Part shown: piece by piece, positions 43,689 through 52,907 of the stretch | Layout of the letters: each line of letters starts with the position of its first letter | Position numbering within the stretch: position 1 is the stretch's first letter | Assembly: GCF_007860135.1 (NCBI RefSeq) | Contig: NZ_SJPV01000005.1 | Coordinates: forward strand, 171,885-235,884 | Length of the DNA stretch: 64,000 nt | Direction of reading: 5' to 3' | Origin: Novipirellula artificiosorum | GTDB lineage: Bacteria; Planctomycetota; Planctomycetia; Pirellulales; Pirellulaceae | The notes under the pieces: generated by a model | Told to the model about the DNA's origin: nothing | Database searches by the model: none | The model's input: only the letters and a program-made list of their open reading frames with translations | Program-made: the position numbers and the translations under genes

Positions 43689-44217
43689 GTTCCGTTTTCA
43701 AGTGTTCGTGCCATCGATTTTTCGCGCGCAACAGCCGTTCAATTGCCTCGCGGACCGCACCCCGACCGCCACCCGAACGCAGGACCCAATGGGCAGCATC
43801 GCGTGCGTCCGAGGCAGCATCGGCGGGCGCAACGGCCAAGCCAACTTGTCGCATCACCGGAATATCGGGCAAATCATCGCCGACGTAGCAAACCTGATCA
43901 GCGGAGCAGCCTATGGCGCCAAGCATTTCCTGAGCCGCAGGCCATTTGTCTTCAAAGCCTTGCATCACATGAGTGATGCCAAGGTCCGCCGCGCGTTGGA
44001 CCACGGCATTGCCCGTTCTCGCCGTCAAGATGCCAAACGTAAAACCACTTGTCATCCATAGTTTGATGCCAAGCCCATCTCGAGCATGGAACTGCTTGAT
44101 TTCCATCCCCGTATCGCTGTAGATGATTCGGCCATCGGTCAAAACGCCGTCCACATCCGAGAGGATGCACGTAATCGGAGCGGCTGCTTCTGCATCGCTG
44201 GTAAGTCGTTCAGGCAT
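43678..44217 (-). CDS. kdsC: 3-deoxy-D-manno-octulosonate 8-phosphate phosphatase KdsC
   Basis: HAD-type phosphatase releasing Kdo from Kdo 8-phosphate for lipopolysaccharide. The nucleophile motif is LSDVDGVLTDGR, followed by HARDGLGIKLW, LTARTG and VGDDLPDIPVM. It ends with RSGGGRGAVREAIERLL, a KdsC hallmark. 179 residues, usual size. A TTG at 44223 forms a 4-bp overlap with the kdsD stop and could be the true start instead of ATG 44217. Between kdsD and the LptC-like gene. Confidence 0.92.
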   Translation of the reverse strand: MPERLTSDAEAAAPITCILSDVDGVLTDGRIIYSDTGMEIKQFHARDGLGIKLWMTSGFTFGILTARTGNAVVQRAADLGITHVMQGFEDKWPAAQEMLGAIGCSADQVCYVGDDLPDIPVMRQVGLAVAPADAASDARDAAHWVLRSGGGRGAVREAIERLLRAKNRWHEHLKTEHGS

Positions 44218-44219
44218 CG

Positions 44220-45296
44220 TCAATGAATCGGTAGAATGGAGGGTTCGTCTTGTTCACCAAGGAGTGCCGCAACATCGGTGATGTCGATCATGCCAAGTGG
44301 ACGGTTCAAGGCATCGACGACCGGCAACTCGCTGATGTGCCGCCGCGACATGACAGCAATCGCCTCTTGCAGCAGCGTTCCCGTCCGCGCGGTTTTGGGG
44401 TCTCGAGTCATCCGATCCGCGATCGGCTGGTCGAGTGCAACGTCGTTGCGTGTTTCCAGTAACCGCGCAAGATCACTGTCGGTGAAGATTCCAACAAGTT
44501 CCGCAGAATCGTTGACCAACATCACCGCTCCGGTGCGGCGACCGTTCTTGCTTGTTCGCACCATCGCTTCACGGACGGTGATGTTGCTCGGAGCGATTCG
44601 GCAAGCCGTCAGCCCTCGCATCATTTGATCCACACTCGCTAATTGTTGACCCAGCGCACCGCCGGGGTGAAAGCGAGCAAAATCTTCCGGTGTAAATGAC
44701 CGCAACCGGCTGGCTAACATGGCGATTCCATCCCCCACGGCCATCATCACCGCCGTGCTCGAAGTCGGTGCCAAGCCGTTGGGGCATGCTTCGTTATGTT
44801 TGCCAATCGCAACAACGCAATCGGCGGCGTGGGCCAGCGGGTTGTCGTCCGTCGCGGTGATTGCAATCAAGCCCGCGGAGTTCTGACGCAGGTGGGGGGC
44901 AATCCGCACGACCTCTTCGCTTCGGCCCGAGTTGGAAATGGCCCACACCAAGTCATTTTGGCGAACCCGTCCCAGATCGCCATGAATGGCCTCAGCCGGA
45001 TGCAGAAAGTGTGCTGGCGTCCCCGTGCTGGCGAGTGTGGCAACCAGCTTTTTTCCGACAATTCCCGCCTTTCCGACACCGGTGACAACGACACAGCCGT
45101 CACAATTTGCTGTCATTTCGGCGGCCTGGACCGCGTCGCTGGTGACCTGAGACGCAGCCGATAAAATGGCATTTCCTTCAATCGCAATGATTTCTCGAAG
45201 GATTCGCAGTCGTTCAAGCAGGGTAGCGGGCGGCAGATTCGCCGCGGAATTCGCGGGCGATTGCGGTGAGAACGGTATCTTTTCGGCTGCGGACAC
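44220..45296 (-). CDS. kdsD: D-arabinose 5-phosphate isomerase KdsD (KpsF/GutQ family)
   Basis: Converts ribulose 5-phosphate to arabinose 5-phosphate, the first Kdo precursor. A SIS domain (VVVTGVGKAGIVGKKL, AISNSGRSEEV, LAPTSSTAVMMAVGDGIA) is followed by two CBS domains (AVMLVNDSAELVGIFTDSDL and ELPVVDALNRPLGMIDITDV). 358 residues, slightly longer at the N-terminus than the E. coli enzyme. First gene of the Kdo/LPS unit. Confidence 0.93.
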   Translation of the reverse strand: MSAAEKIPFSPQSPANSAANLPPATLLERLRILREIIAIEGNAILSAASQVTSDAVQAAEMTANCDGCVVVTGVGKAGIVGKKLVATLASTGTPAHFLHPAEAIHGDLGRVRQNDLVWAISNSGRSEEVVRIAPHLRQNSAGLIAITATDDNPLAHAADCVVAIGKHNEACPNGLAPTSSTAVMMAVGDGIAMLASRLRSFTPEDFARFHPGGALGQQLASVDQMMRGLTACRIAPSNITVREAMVRTSKNGRRTGAVMLVNDSAELVGIFTDSDLARLLETRNDVALDQPIADRMTRDPKTARTGTLLQEAIAVMSRRHISELPVVDALNRPLGMIDITDVAALLGEQDEPSILPIH

Positions 45297-45381
45297 TGCG
45301 AGACCTTCCTTGGTGCTTCGATGTCATTTGAATGATCAAACGCGGCAGGGTGTTTCGATCTTACTCAGAATTGGCAGCTGA

Positions 45382-46209
45382 TCACAAGACGTTTGAACCA
45401 CCCGTCCAATAGCGGAACGCACGCATGGTTTGCCGTGCGGCTTCGGCAGGATTGGGCAAAGGAAACGCTTCGGCGCACAAGTAGCCGGAGTAGTCTAGCT
45501 CGCGGAGTGCTGCAAGGATCGGGCCCATCACCATGTGGCCGCAACCGACGGGCCAGCGATTGCTATCAACAAAGTGGATGTGTCCGACACGCTTGCCGGC
45601 AAATCGAAGTGCATCCGCAATGTCAACCTCTTCGATGTTCATATGAAACAAATCGCAAAGCAGCTTCACGTTGCCGGTGGACAACGATTCAAGCAGTTCG
45701 ACGCCTTGAGCAACCGTGTTGCACTGATTCGTTTCGTAACGGTTGAGTGGCTCATACAGTAAAGGGACGTTGTACTTCGAAGCATGAGCGCCGCCATCTT
45801 CCAGTGCTTCGGCCAAGTATTCGCGTGCCGTCTTCGGATCCACGTTCTGATCACTACGACCTTGCATCGAACCGATGATCGTCATGGCGGAAAAGCTGCC
45901 CGCTAAATCGATCAGTTCACGTACGAAACGCTTGGCTTGATCTCGTTTTGCTGCATCCGCATCCGCCAATTGCAGGCCCCGCTTCACCCAACCGGCTCCG
46001 GTCCCGAGTGCAGCGAGCCGAACGCCCGCAGCATCGAGGTGTTTCGCGAGCGCGTCGGCATCCAAGGATTCGACACCGGGTGAGAATATTTCGACCGCAT
46101 CAAAGCCCAACTCTGCAGCAAAAGCGATCGATCGTTCGAGTCCATCCCAAAGCACAAAAGGGCCGCCGCGTGCTTCTTCAACCAGACTGACGGTGATACA
46201 GGATTTCAT
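45382..46209 (-). CDS. Sugar phosphate isomerase/epimerase, TIM barrel (AP endonuclease 2 fold)
   Basis: 275 residues of the xylose-isomerase-like TIM barrel. Putative metal ligands: Glu in LLYEPLNRYET, Asp and His in LLCDLFHMNIEEVD, His in GHIHFVDSNR, and Glu in YLCAEAFPLPNP. Likely isomerises or epimerises a ketose or hydroxy acid; the substrate cannot be fixed. It ends 85 bp upstream of the kdsD start on the same strand and may be read into it. Confidence 0.83.
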   Translation of the reverse strand: MKSCITVSLVEEARGGPFVLWDGLERSIAFAAELGFDAVEIFSPGVESLDADALAKHLDAAGVRLAALGTGAGWVKRGLQLADADAAKRDQAKRFVRELIDLAGSFSAMTIIGSMQGRSDQNVDPKTAREYLAEALEDGGAHASKYNVPLLYEPLNRYETNQCNTVAQGVELLESLSTGNVKLLCDLFHMNIEEVDIADALRFAGKRVGHIHFVDSNRWPVGCGHMVMGPILAALRELDYSGYLCAEAFPLPNPAEAARQTMRAFRYWTGGSNVL

Positions 46210-46829
46210 GAGACGGGCCGGGGAGAGGGCGTTTTAACGGTTCAGGTCACGTTCAAGGCAACCTTCGTTTTCTAGCATAGCCATGTCCGCTTTGGCCATG
46301 GGACCTGCTAGCAACCGCTCGGTTCTCGCCGTGAACCTATCGCGAGATCTCTTGCATGGCGGAAGGCAAACCGATCGAGAGGATGTCTGGTAGGTTGCCA
46401 CCGCTGGTCGATCCGGAAGCCAATCGCATTGCGTGATCACTCGTGAACATTGCCGCCTCGGTATTGCCGCTGGAATGGGGTCGGACCGCCGCGTTGGCCT
46501 GAGTGCTTTGCCGCATCGGGGCGCCTTCGTTAAGGTCATGCGAAAAGGGAACCGCCCCCACTTCAAGGCCCCGTTCTATTCGTCAAAATGCTCTTGGCCC
46601 GTTTGGGGGGACAAAAATGTAGTGAATTTCCTTACTTTTTATATCGCATTATTTCGAAGTTGGCTCTGCGGTCACTCGCGCTGACCTGCAGGGGCCCTGC
46701 GACCGCTACTTTCCAACTCGATGTGGTATAGAAACTCGTACACCTTAGCATGCGTGAGCTCACTCCCGCTATTCATGCTCCATGTTTGAGAGGTAGCTTC
46801 CCGATCGCGTTAATCCTAACCAGACCATC
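46210..46829. other. Intergenic region between divergent genes
   Basis: About 620 bp separating the isomerase (minus) and the HD-GYP gene (plus). It contains one doubtful short frame (46337-46516) and presumably two promoters. The last ~260 bp before 46830 are frame-poor and contain no RNA gene I can fold by eye. Confidence 0.5.
46337..46516 (-). CDS. Possible small protein, doubtful
   Basis: A 59-residue frame starting MRQSTQANAAVRPHSSGNTE and ending GLPSAMQEISR. The composition is rich in Ala, Ser, Gly and Thr, unlike the arginine-rich shadows in overlapping frames, and it lies alone in an intergenic gap. An in-frame start at 46561 would add 15 residues. No domain, no clear ribosome-binding site; conservation would have to decide. 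Confidence 0.35.
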   Translation of the reverse strand: MRQSTQANAAVRPHSSGNTEAAMFTSDHAMRLASGSTSGGNLPDILSIGLPSAMQEISR

Positions 46830-48077
46830 ATGAACTCTCCGGCGTCACCTGTATCGCTCGCAACGAATGCCACTGGGGGGCATACGGTTGTCGTGTCGCC
46901 AAAGCTGACAGGTGCCGTACCGGCGAACCATTCTCAGCAGCCGCTGCCGGGAAAGATCATGATCGTCGATGACGAGATTGCGAATGTTTTAGTCGCAAAA
47001 AAGCATCTCGAACGAGCTGGCTATGCCTCCTTCGAAACCACAACCGACTCGTCGATGGCGTTAAGTTTGATTGGTTCGACTCGTCCCGATGTGGTGTTAT
47101 TGGACATCAACATGCCGGAAGTCAACGGCATTGAGATCTTGCGTGATCTTCGCCAGCGAGCCGAATTTCGGCACTTGCCTGTCTTGATTTTGACGGCAAA
47201 CAATGACGCGGACGTCAAATTGTCTTGTCTGCAATTGGGTGCGACAGACTTTTTGGTGAAACCGGTGGACCCCATGGAGCTGGCCCCCCGGGTCCGCAAC
47301 GCACTACAGAACAAATCGTACCAGGATCAGTTGCAAAACTATGCATCGGATCTTGAAGAGAAGATCCGTCAGCGAACTGCGGATCTGGAGAAGTCGAGAC
47401 GGGAAGTCATTTATTGTTTGGCTCGAGCCGCTGAGCTTCGCGACAACGATACCGGCAACCACGTGATTCGTGTTGGCCGATTTGCGGGATTGATTGCCGC
47501 GCAATTGGATCTACCCGATTGGTATGTCGAAGATGTTGAATTGGCGGCACAGTTGCATGATGTTGGTAAGATCGCCGTTCCGGACGCAATTCTCTTGAAG
47601 CCGGGGCGTTTGGAGCCGGAAGAATTCGATGTCATTCAAACCCACGTCAAACTCGGCCGTCAGATCATCAAGCCGCACACGATTAATGATGCCAGCTTGT
47701 TGCGAAAGCACGCTGACATTGGATGCGAGATGCTACGCGATGGCAGTTCGCTGATGCGTTTGGCGGCCAGTATCGCGCAGACACATCACGAAAAGTATGA
47801 TGGATCGGGATACCCCATTGGGTTGGCGGGCGAGGACATCCCCTTGGAAGGACGCATCACGGCGGTCGCCGACGTGTATGACGCCTTGGCATCGGAACGC
47901 CCTTACAAAAAGGCACTTCCGCGGCAAAAGTGCTTCGACATTCTCGAAGAAGGACGCGGCTCGCATTTTGATCCCAATGTGCTCGATGCCTTTTTTCGCG
48001 CGTCCAAAGACATCGTCCGTGTCCAAGTGGAATTCATGGACTTCTGCACCCCCGTTGCAGCCAAGCCGGCGGAATAG
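46830..48077 (+). CDS. Response regulator with HD-GYP output domain
   Basis: Predicted cyclic-di-GMP phosphodiesterase under two-component control (RpfG-type), 415 residues. The receiver domain spans about residues 40-160 (IMIVDDE, phospho-Asp in VVLLDINMPEVNG, LTA, Lys in FLVKPVD). A coiled-coil linker follows (SYQDQLQNYASDLEEKIRQR), then the HD-GYP domain with ELRDNDTGNH, QLHDVGKIAVPD (the HD pair) and HHEKYDGSGYP (the GYP loop). Complete, so likely active. The cognate kinase is not adjacent, but a RstA/RstB-like pair follows after 61 bp. Confidence 0.92.
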   Translation: MNSPASPVSLATNATGGHTVVVSPKLTGAVPANHSQQPLPGKIMIVDDEIANVLVAKKHLERAGYASFETTTDSSMALSLIGSTRPDVVLLDINMPEVNGIEILRDLRQRAEFRHLPVLILTANNDADVKLSCLQLGATDFLVKPVDPMELAPRVRNALQNKSYQDQLQNYASDLEEKIRQRTADLEKSRREVIYCLARAAELRDNDTGNHVIRVGRFAGLIAAQLDLPDWYVEDVELAAQLHDVGKIAVPDAILLKPGRLEPEEFDVIQTHVKLGRQIIKPHTINDASLLRKHADIGCEMLRDGSSLMRLAASIAQTHHEKYDGSGYPIGLAGEDIPLEGRITAVADVYDALASERPYKKALPRQKCFDILEEGRGSHFDPNVLDAFFRASKDIVRVQVEFMDFCTPVAAKPAE

Positions 48078-48138
48078 GCAATGTATCGGTTCGTAACGTT
48101 TTCGCACAGCCGAAAGCGTCGCATGGTAGACTCATCCG

Positions 48139-48843
48139 ATGGACCTGACCGAACCTTATCATTTATTGTTGGTCGAAGACGACCATGAACTGGCAATGAT
48201 GGTTGCCCAGTTTCTCCGTGGTGAAGGATTCGTGATCGATACCGAGAGCAACGGTGAGCGGGCCGCGCATCGTATCATGACCGAATCGTTCGATGCTGTG
48301 GTCTTGGACATTGGGTTGCCGGGGCTCGACGGTATCAGCGTCTGTCGCAAAGTTCGCCCACATTTCGAAGGCCCGATCTTGATCCTGACCGCAAGGGGAG
48401 ACGAGATCGACGAGGTGGTTGCGTTGGAGGTCGGGGCAGACGACTACGTGGCCAAGCCGGTTCGACCCCGGGCACTGCTGGCCCGCTTGAAAGTGCATTT
48501 GCGCCGACTGGAAACGGTTAGCACCGCCAATCTGGGGATGCGGGTGGAAACCAGCGGGATGGTGATCGACGCCTCAAACCGAACGGTGATGATCGATCAG
48601 ATTCCATTGGATCTGACCACGGCCGAGTTCGATTTGCTGTGGTTTCTGGCTCAACGCTCGGGACAGGTGGTTTCACGCGAAGAGCTTTACCAGGAACTTC
48701 AAGGGACGCGCTACGATGGACTGGATCGAAGCATGGATTTGCGGGTTTCGCGGCTTCGAAAAAAGATCGGTGACGACCCGAACCATCCAGAGCGAATCAA
48801 ATCCATTCGCGGCATTGGCTATCTCTTGACGGCTAAACCATGA
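48139..48843 (+). CDS. OmpR-family response regulator, RstA-like
   Basis: 234 residues. Receiver domain with LLVEDDHELAM, phospho-Asp in VVLDIGLPGLDG and Lys in DDYVAKPVRP, then a winged-helix DNA-binding domain with EFDLLWFLAQRSGQVVSREELY and SMDLRVSRLRKKIGDD. The DGLDRSMDLRVSRLR block is typical of the RstA branch. Its stop overlaps the start of the kinase by 4 bp (ATGA). Targets unknown. Confidence 0.92.
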   Translation: MDLTEPYHLLLVEDDHELAMMVAQFLRGEGFVIDTESNGERAAHRIMTESFDAVVLDIGLPGLDGISVCRKVRPHFEGPILILTARGDEIDEVVALEVGADDYVAKPVRPRALLARLKVHLRRLETVSTANLGMRVETSGMVIDASNRTVMIDQIPLDLTTAEFDLLWFLAQRSGQVVSREELYQELQGTRYDGLDRSMDLRVSRLRKKIGDDPNHPERIKSIRGIGYLLTAKP

Positions 48844-50108
48844 CTCGACTGTTTCTGCGTTTCTATTTCGGCGTGATTTGCATCCTGGTGATCACGTTTG
48901 CCATTCTCGGTTACGTGTTTCGGCAGCGCAACGAACCACAGGCTTATCGTGTCATCGAACAAGCCTTGTCCGGCGGGGTGCGTTTGGCCCAACTGCGCTT
49001 AGCAGCAGCGGACGAAGCCTCTTTCGAACCGACACTGCAGGCGATTCAACAGAGCTTTGACTATCCCGTCTACCTCGTGCCCTTCACTTCCGAGCAGGTT
49101 GGCGAACCCTTGCACTCGCGTTTGCTTGCTGGTGACGTCGTCTTCCAGTTCAATCGCATGCTCATCGCACTTCCCGATAACAAGCATCTGATGGCGTTTG
49201 GTCCGCTGCCGGAGTTTGCCCAACCGACGCCGACGGAAGTCGTTCTTGGGTATGGCGCTATTTTTCTCTTGGCCGCCATCGCAATCGCGCTCTTGTTGCG
49301 CCCCGTTGTGTCTCAGTTGCGCGCAGTCGAACGAACGGCAACCGCGATCGCTGGTGGCGATCTTTCGGCTCGAATCGACCCCACCTCGGCCAAGCGGAGC
49401 ATCGCGTTGGCCGGGGCCTTCAACACGATGGCCGATCGAACTGAAACGTTGCTAAAATCACAACGTGAACTGCTGCAATCGGTTTCGCATGAGTTGCGGA
49501 CTCCACTGGCTCGGATTCGTTTCGCCACCGAACTCATCGAGACCGCTCCAACCGATGAACTGCGTCGCTCGCGACTTGAATCGGTCGACAAGGCGACGCA
49601 AGAGCTCGACGATCTAGTCGGAGAATTGCTGAGCTACGTGCGGCTGGAATCCGTGGCCACCCACGCCAAACTTGATCGAGTGAACATCAAGCTGTTGTTG
49701 CGAGAACAAATCTCATCGGTGCAATCCTTGTACCCCTCGGTCCACATTTCGATCGAAGACGAATCCGAGCCGGTTATCGGAGTCGTCAACCAAACGAGCC
49801 TGAGTCGAGCGATTAAGAACTTGCTCACCAACGCATGCCGGTACGCAAAATCACGCGTCGCGATGCGTGTGCTGCATCAGGCGAACCAAGTGGTCATCGA
49901 AGTGGATGACGACGGTGAAGGCATTCCCGCAACCGATCGAGCAAAGGTCTTTGAACCGTTTGTGCGATTGAAGAACACCCAAGGTCGAGGGTCCGGTTTG
50001 GGATTGGCGTTGGTTGACCGAATCGTCAAGAGCCATGGTGGCCATGCTGAGGTGTTGGATAGTCCAGGGGGCGGAGCACGGTTCCGCATCACCATCCATG
50101 CAAATTGA
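48840..50108 (+). CDS. Sensor histidine kinase, RstB-like
   Basis: 422 residues. Transmembrane helix 1 at ~5-25, a periplasmic sensor of about 110 residues, helix 2 at ~137-155, then HAMP (RAVERTATAIAGGDLSARID). The phospho-acceptor H-box is SVSHELRTPLARIR, with an ATPase domain carrying N-box KNLLTNACRYA, VDDDGEGIP and GRGSGLGLALV. Partner of the upstream regulator by coupling and order. Ligand unknown. Confidence 0.92.
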   Translation: MTRLFLRFYFGVICILVITFAILGYVFRQRNEPQAYRVIEQALSGGVRLAQLRLAAADEASFEPTLQAIQQSFDYPVYLVPFTSEQVGEPLHSRLLAGDVVFQFNRMLIALPDNKHLMAFGPLPEFAQPTPTEVVLGYGAIFLLAAIAIALLLRPVVSQLRAVERTATAIAGGDLSARIDPTSAKRSIALAGAFNTMADRTETLLKSQRELLQSVSHELRTPLARIRFATELIETAPTDELRRSRLESVDKATQELDDLVGELLSYVRLESVATHAKLDRVNIKLLLREQISSVQSLYPSVHISIEDESEPVIGVVNQTSLSRAIKNLLTNACRYAKSRVAMRVLHQANQVVIEVDDDGEGIPATDRAKVFEPFVRLKNTQGRGSGLGLALVDRIVKSHGGHAEVLDSPGGGARFRITIHAN

Positions 50109-50300
50109 GTGATCCCCGAGGTGGCCATCCGGTCAACATCCTCATGCCAACATGAGGCGAAACGGTAGAGTGGCAAAATAGAACCGTTGCGATTTCTGCG
50201 GAAAGTGACACTGGCCAGTTGGAGCATTTTCATCGTGAACGTTGGCACCGTTGCAGACGGTCGACAGGTTGGAAGCGACTTGCCATAGCGAGTCTTCAAT

Positions 50301-50350
50301 GCCGTAGGGTGGCCTGACGAATCGAGCCGTAGGGTGGCCTGACGAATCGA
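50301..50350. repeat. Perfect tandem duplication of 25 bp
   Basis: GCCGTAGGGTGGCCTGACGA plus ATCGA occurs twice in immediate succession (50301-50325 and 50326-50350) with no mismatch. Recent duplication in non-coding DNA. Confidence 0.9.
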
Positions 50351-50445
50351 CGTTAGGACGTATCGAAAAGTTGGCCGTGCGTTCTGGGCCCTCCCCCTCG
50401 CTGCGCTCGACCCCTGCCCGCGCAGCGCTCGTTGTACCCCACATC

Positions 50446-50560
50446 CTAATCCGGTGATATTCTTTTGGCTCCTGGTCCGAATGTGTTCCATGCGTTGGAC
50501 AGGTCGTGGCAGCGTTGCATTCCGATCCACAAGGTCTGCGTCGCTTGTCCGATTTTTGCG
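50446..50560 (-). pseudogene. Transposase C-terminus relic 1 (IS4-like)
   Basis: On the minus strand the translation reads QTLWIGMQRCHDLSNAWNTF followed by GPGAKR and a stop. The oppositely oriented copy at 51246-51392 reads QTLWVGIQRSYDLSNAWNAF, so the protein sequence is conserved better than the DNA around it. The pattern (GGF-x-DR..., PGxQTLWxGxQR) resembles the C-terminus of IS4-family transposases. No catalytic domain remains. The MITE copy at 50603-50899 inserted next to its upstream side. Confidence 0.55.
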
Positions 50561-50602
50561 AAGGTGTAAGCTTGCTGAGGCTCTTGCGCACCTAGGTTTT
50601 TT

Positions 50603-50899
50603 GGCTCATCCGGCGGAAGCGTGCGCAGGAGGTTTTCGAGGCATCTCTCCGGTGTCCCATGATTGCTGGCAGGAGCTATTTTCACTTGTTATCGTGCAGT
50701 TGCCGGTAGAAACGGAGTCGAGCTCTGCAGAGGTGCAACTTGACAAGGGATATCCCGGTCGACGGTGCGCCAAGGGTGCTACTGGTTCCCGGCGGACGAC
50801 CGACCGTCGGGGACTCTTTTCTAAGAGATCATTGGACACCGGAGCCATACCTCCAAAAAACCTTGAGTCTGGGTTCCGCGCGCTTCGGTCGGATGAGCC
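50603..50899. mobile_element. MITE-like element, copy 2 (297 bp, perfect 8-bp target duplication)
   Basis: Bounded by inverted termini GGCTCATCCG...CGGATGAGCC (20 of 23 outer bases complementary) and flanked directly by GGTTTTTT on both sides (50595-50602 and 50900-50907), an 8-bp target-site duplication. It differs from copy 1 (3785-4082) by 12 substitutions and one indel. Non-coding. The 8-bp duplication and GGCTC-type ends recall ISL3-family elements (from memory), so a GGCTC-ended autonomous element elsewhere in the genome is the likely parent. Confidence 0.88.
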
Positions 50900-51245
50900 G
50901 GTTTTTTGACCGAGGAGTCCGAGAGCCACCGCACCCATGAACCGCACCTCCGTGCAACAGGCTTGCCCATGTTCGCTGCACCAGCGCGAACCGCAAGGCA
51001 ACAATCATTCGCAGCGGTTTGTCGAAAGCCCAGGGCGAAATCTCGTCACCTACCCCGCAGATGTATTAGACACCACCCGAGATGCGCGGTACAACGAGCC
51101 GCGAGCGGGAGGGGTGGGTGTACCTCGCCCTTTAGGCTCGTTGTACCACATAACTCCTGCGTTTTGCATGCATTGACGGGTTGGTTTTGTGTGCAACTCC
51201 ACTGGACTTTTTGCTGGACGCCGCGAATTATCCTCAATTGAGGAT

Positions 51246-51392
51246 CCGCGTTGGTGCTGCGGCGGCTTCATCGATCGACCAAAGAACGATCCTGGGACGC
51301 AAACGCTTTGGGTTGGAATCCAGAGATCCTACGACCTGTCCAACGCATGGAACGCTTTTGGGCCAGGTGCAAAAAATTTTTCAAGCGTCTAA
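51246..51392 (+). pseudogene. Transposase C-terminus relic 2 (IS4-like)
   Basis: The plus-strand frame reads CGGFIDRPKNDPGTQTLWVG then IQRSYDLSNAWNAFGPGAK and stops, the same end as relic 1 in opposite orientation. Homology at DNA level continues some 70 bp past the stop (ATGTGGTACAACGAGC-like). The upstream part is unrelated or gone. Family call rests on the GGF-x-(D/G)R...PGxQxLWxGxQR pattern of IS4-type C-termini. Confidence 0.6.
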
Positions 51393-51991
51393 CTTATGTG
51401 GTACAACGAGCCCTCTGGGAGAGGTCGAGCCTAAGCGAGGGAGAGGGAAAACGGGCTGCGATTACAACATGAAATTCCAGCACTGTTTCTATACCGGCCC
51501 TCCCCCTCGCTGCGCTCGACCCCTCCCGCTGCGCGGGCAGGGGTGGTTGGATACCTAAACACTTCAGCAGTCACAACTTAAAAACTGCACGACCTCTCGG
51601 CGTGAGTGGGGAAGAGGGTGCTGGAGTTCAGGCTTTAGCCGCACGAGCGCAACCCGCAGTCGCCTGAAGGCTAAACTCCAGCGCACACCCCCTGAAACGC
51701 ACAAATCAAATCCAATCTGGCTCGCACAGGGGCAGCAACCGAAAACCCTCTCCCGGCGTTGAAACGCCGACCTCTCGCAAAGGAGAGGTAACGGTACCGT
51801 TACGCCTCGATAAAGAACGACTTAAAAACGGCACGACCTCTGGTGTGGCACGGTGAAAGATTGGTCTGGGCTTTGCCCCGAGAATAACCGATAATGCGCA
51901 TCAGGTTGGCGTTTCGGTTTGCCATGGCATCAGCGCTCGTATCATGAAGGCGGTTTGAAAAAGACTGCTTCTTGCTTCCAAGGATGGAAAA

Positions 51992-52651
51992 ATGAGTCTC
52001 AAAATTGGTTTACGATGGATCGTTCTCGGTTCGGCCGTGATTGGCTTTTCTTCAAGCGGTTATGGGCAAGCCGGTACACAGCGAGGGGCCACGTTCGGCG
52101 GGTTAGCGGGTGCGGTCGCGGGCGGATTGATCGGCGACCATAACGGGGAAGCCGGAGCAGGGGCCGCGATTGGCGGCGTCGTCGGAGCGGTCGCCGGTGG
52201 GTTGCTCGGAAATGCGTCGGACAAGGAAAACGCGTACCGCCAACAACAGCAAGCCTACCGGTCTCAGCAAACGGCAATGGCGGCGACGCAAGGGGCCGTT
52301 TCCATCATGGATGTCGCCTCGATGAGTCGCAGTGGTCTGAGCGAGATGGTGATCATCAATCAAATCAATCAGCGAGGCGTTCAGCAGGCGCTCAGCGTTC
52401 CGGACATCATTTCGCTTCATCAAGCAGGTGTTAGCGAATCGGTGATCACGGCGATGCAGCAAGCACCCACCGGTATTCAACGTGTTGCCCGACAAGCGAC
52501 TCCAGTCGTGACTCAGCAAATCATTCAACCGACACCGGTGATCGTCGAAGAACGGATCGTCGTTCCCGCCTACCGCCCCCATTACTACCATCCCCCCCGC
52601 CCACACTACTACCAACCTCATTACCGATCGGGCGTACACATTCGGTTCTAG
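51992..52651 (+). CDS. Glycine-zipper envelope protein
   Basis: 219 residues with a Sec leader (IVLGSAVIGFSSSGYGQ). Residues ~32-75 are a glycine-zipper membrane segment (GGLAGAVAGGLIGD and GAAIGGVVGAVAGGLLGN), as in outer-membrane and pore-associated Gly-zipper proteins. A Gln-rich linker follows. A helical domain contains two similar units (VASMSRSGLSEMVIINQI and IISLHQAGVSESVITAMQQ), and the tail is His/Tyr/Pro-rich. Function unknown. Confidence 0.8.
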   Translation: MSLKIGLRWIVLGSAVIGFSSSGYGQAGTQRGATFGGLAGAVAGGLIGDHNGEAGAGAAIGGVVGAVAGGLLGNASDKENAYRQQQQAYRSQQTAMAATQGAVSIMDVASMSRSGLSEMVIINQINQRGVQQALSVPDIISLHQAGVSESVITAMQQAPTGIQRVARQATPVVTQQIIQPTPVIVEERIVVPAYRPHYYHPPRPHYYQPHYRSGVHIRF

Positions 52652-52907
52652 CGATGGGTTCACCTTCGTTCGAGAAAAGCGAACCCGCTAAATCGTGAAC
52701 ACGTGTCATTGACTCGTGGCGATGCGCTATCCATTCGTGTTGCCGAAGACTGGCAATGCGGCTAGCACAGCAGGACGAACCGGACACTGAAAAACGGTCT
52801 CGTTCGTGGTACAATCTGCGGAGGTTGCCGGGATGCGTCGATCGCTTCCCATCACGGCAACTTTCCCTTCCCGCCACGATCGCTCTCGACCGATTTTCAG
52901 GAACACG

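Larger units (their letters stand above)
50109..51991. other. Decayed intergenic island rich in repeats
   Basis: About 1.88 kb without an intact gene, the longest such stretch here. It contains a 25-bp tandem duplication, the second MITE copy, two transposase C-terminus relics in opposite orientation, GC-rich purine/pyrimidine tracts (CCCTCCCCCTCGCTGCGCTC near 50391 and 51501) and several small dyads (for example around 51620-51680 and 51745-51780). It looks like an accumulation site for mobile DNA that has since eroded. Confidence 0.7.

Noticed and set aside
46234..46566. 110-residue minus-strand frame in the isomerase/HD-GYP gap
   Set aside because: Arginine- and cysteine-rich, typical of a shadow; the overlapping 59-residue frame in another phase is the better though still doubtful candidate.
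50109..51991. tRNA or structured RNA gene in the long non-coding island
   Set aside because: No cloverleaf or T-loop motif could be found by eye; the dyads present are short, GC-rich repeats.
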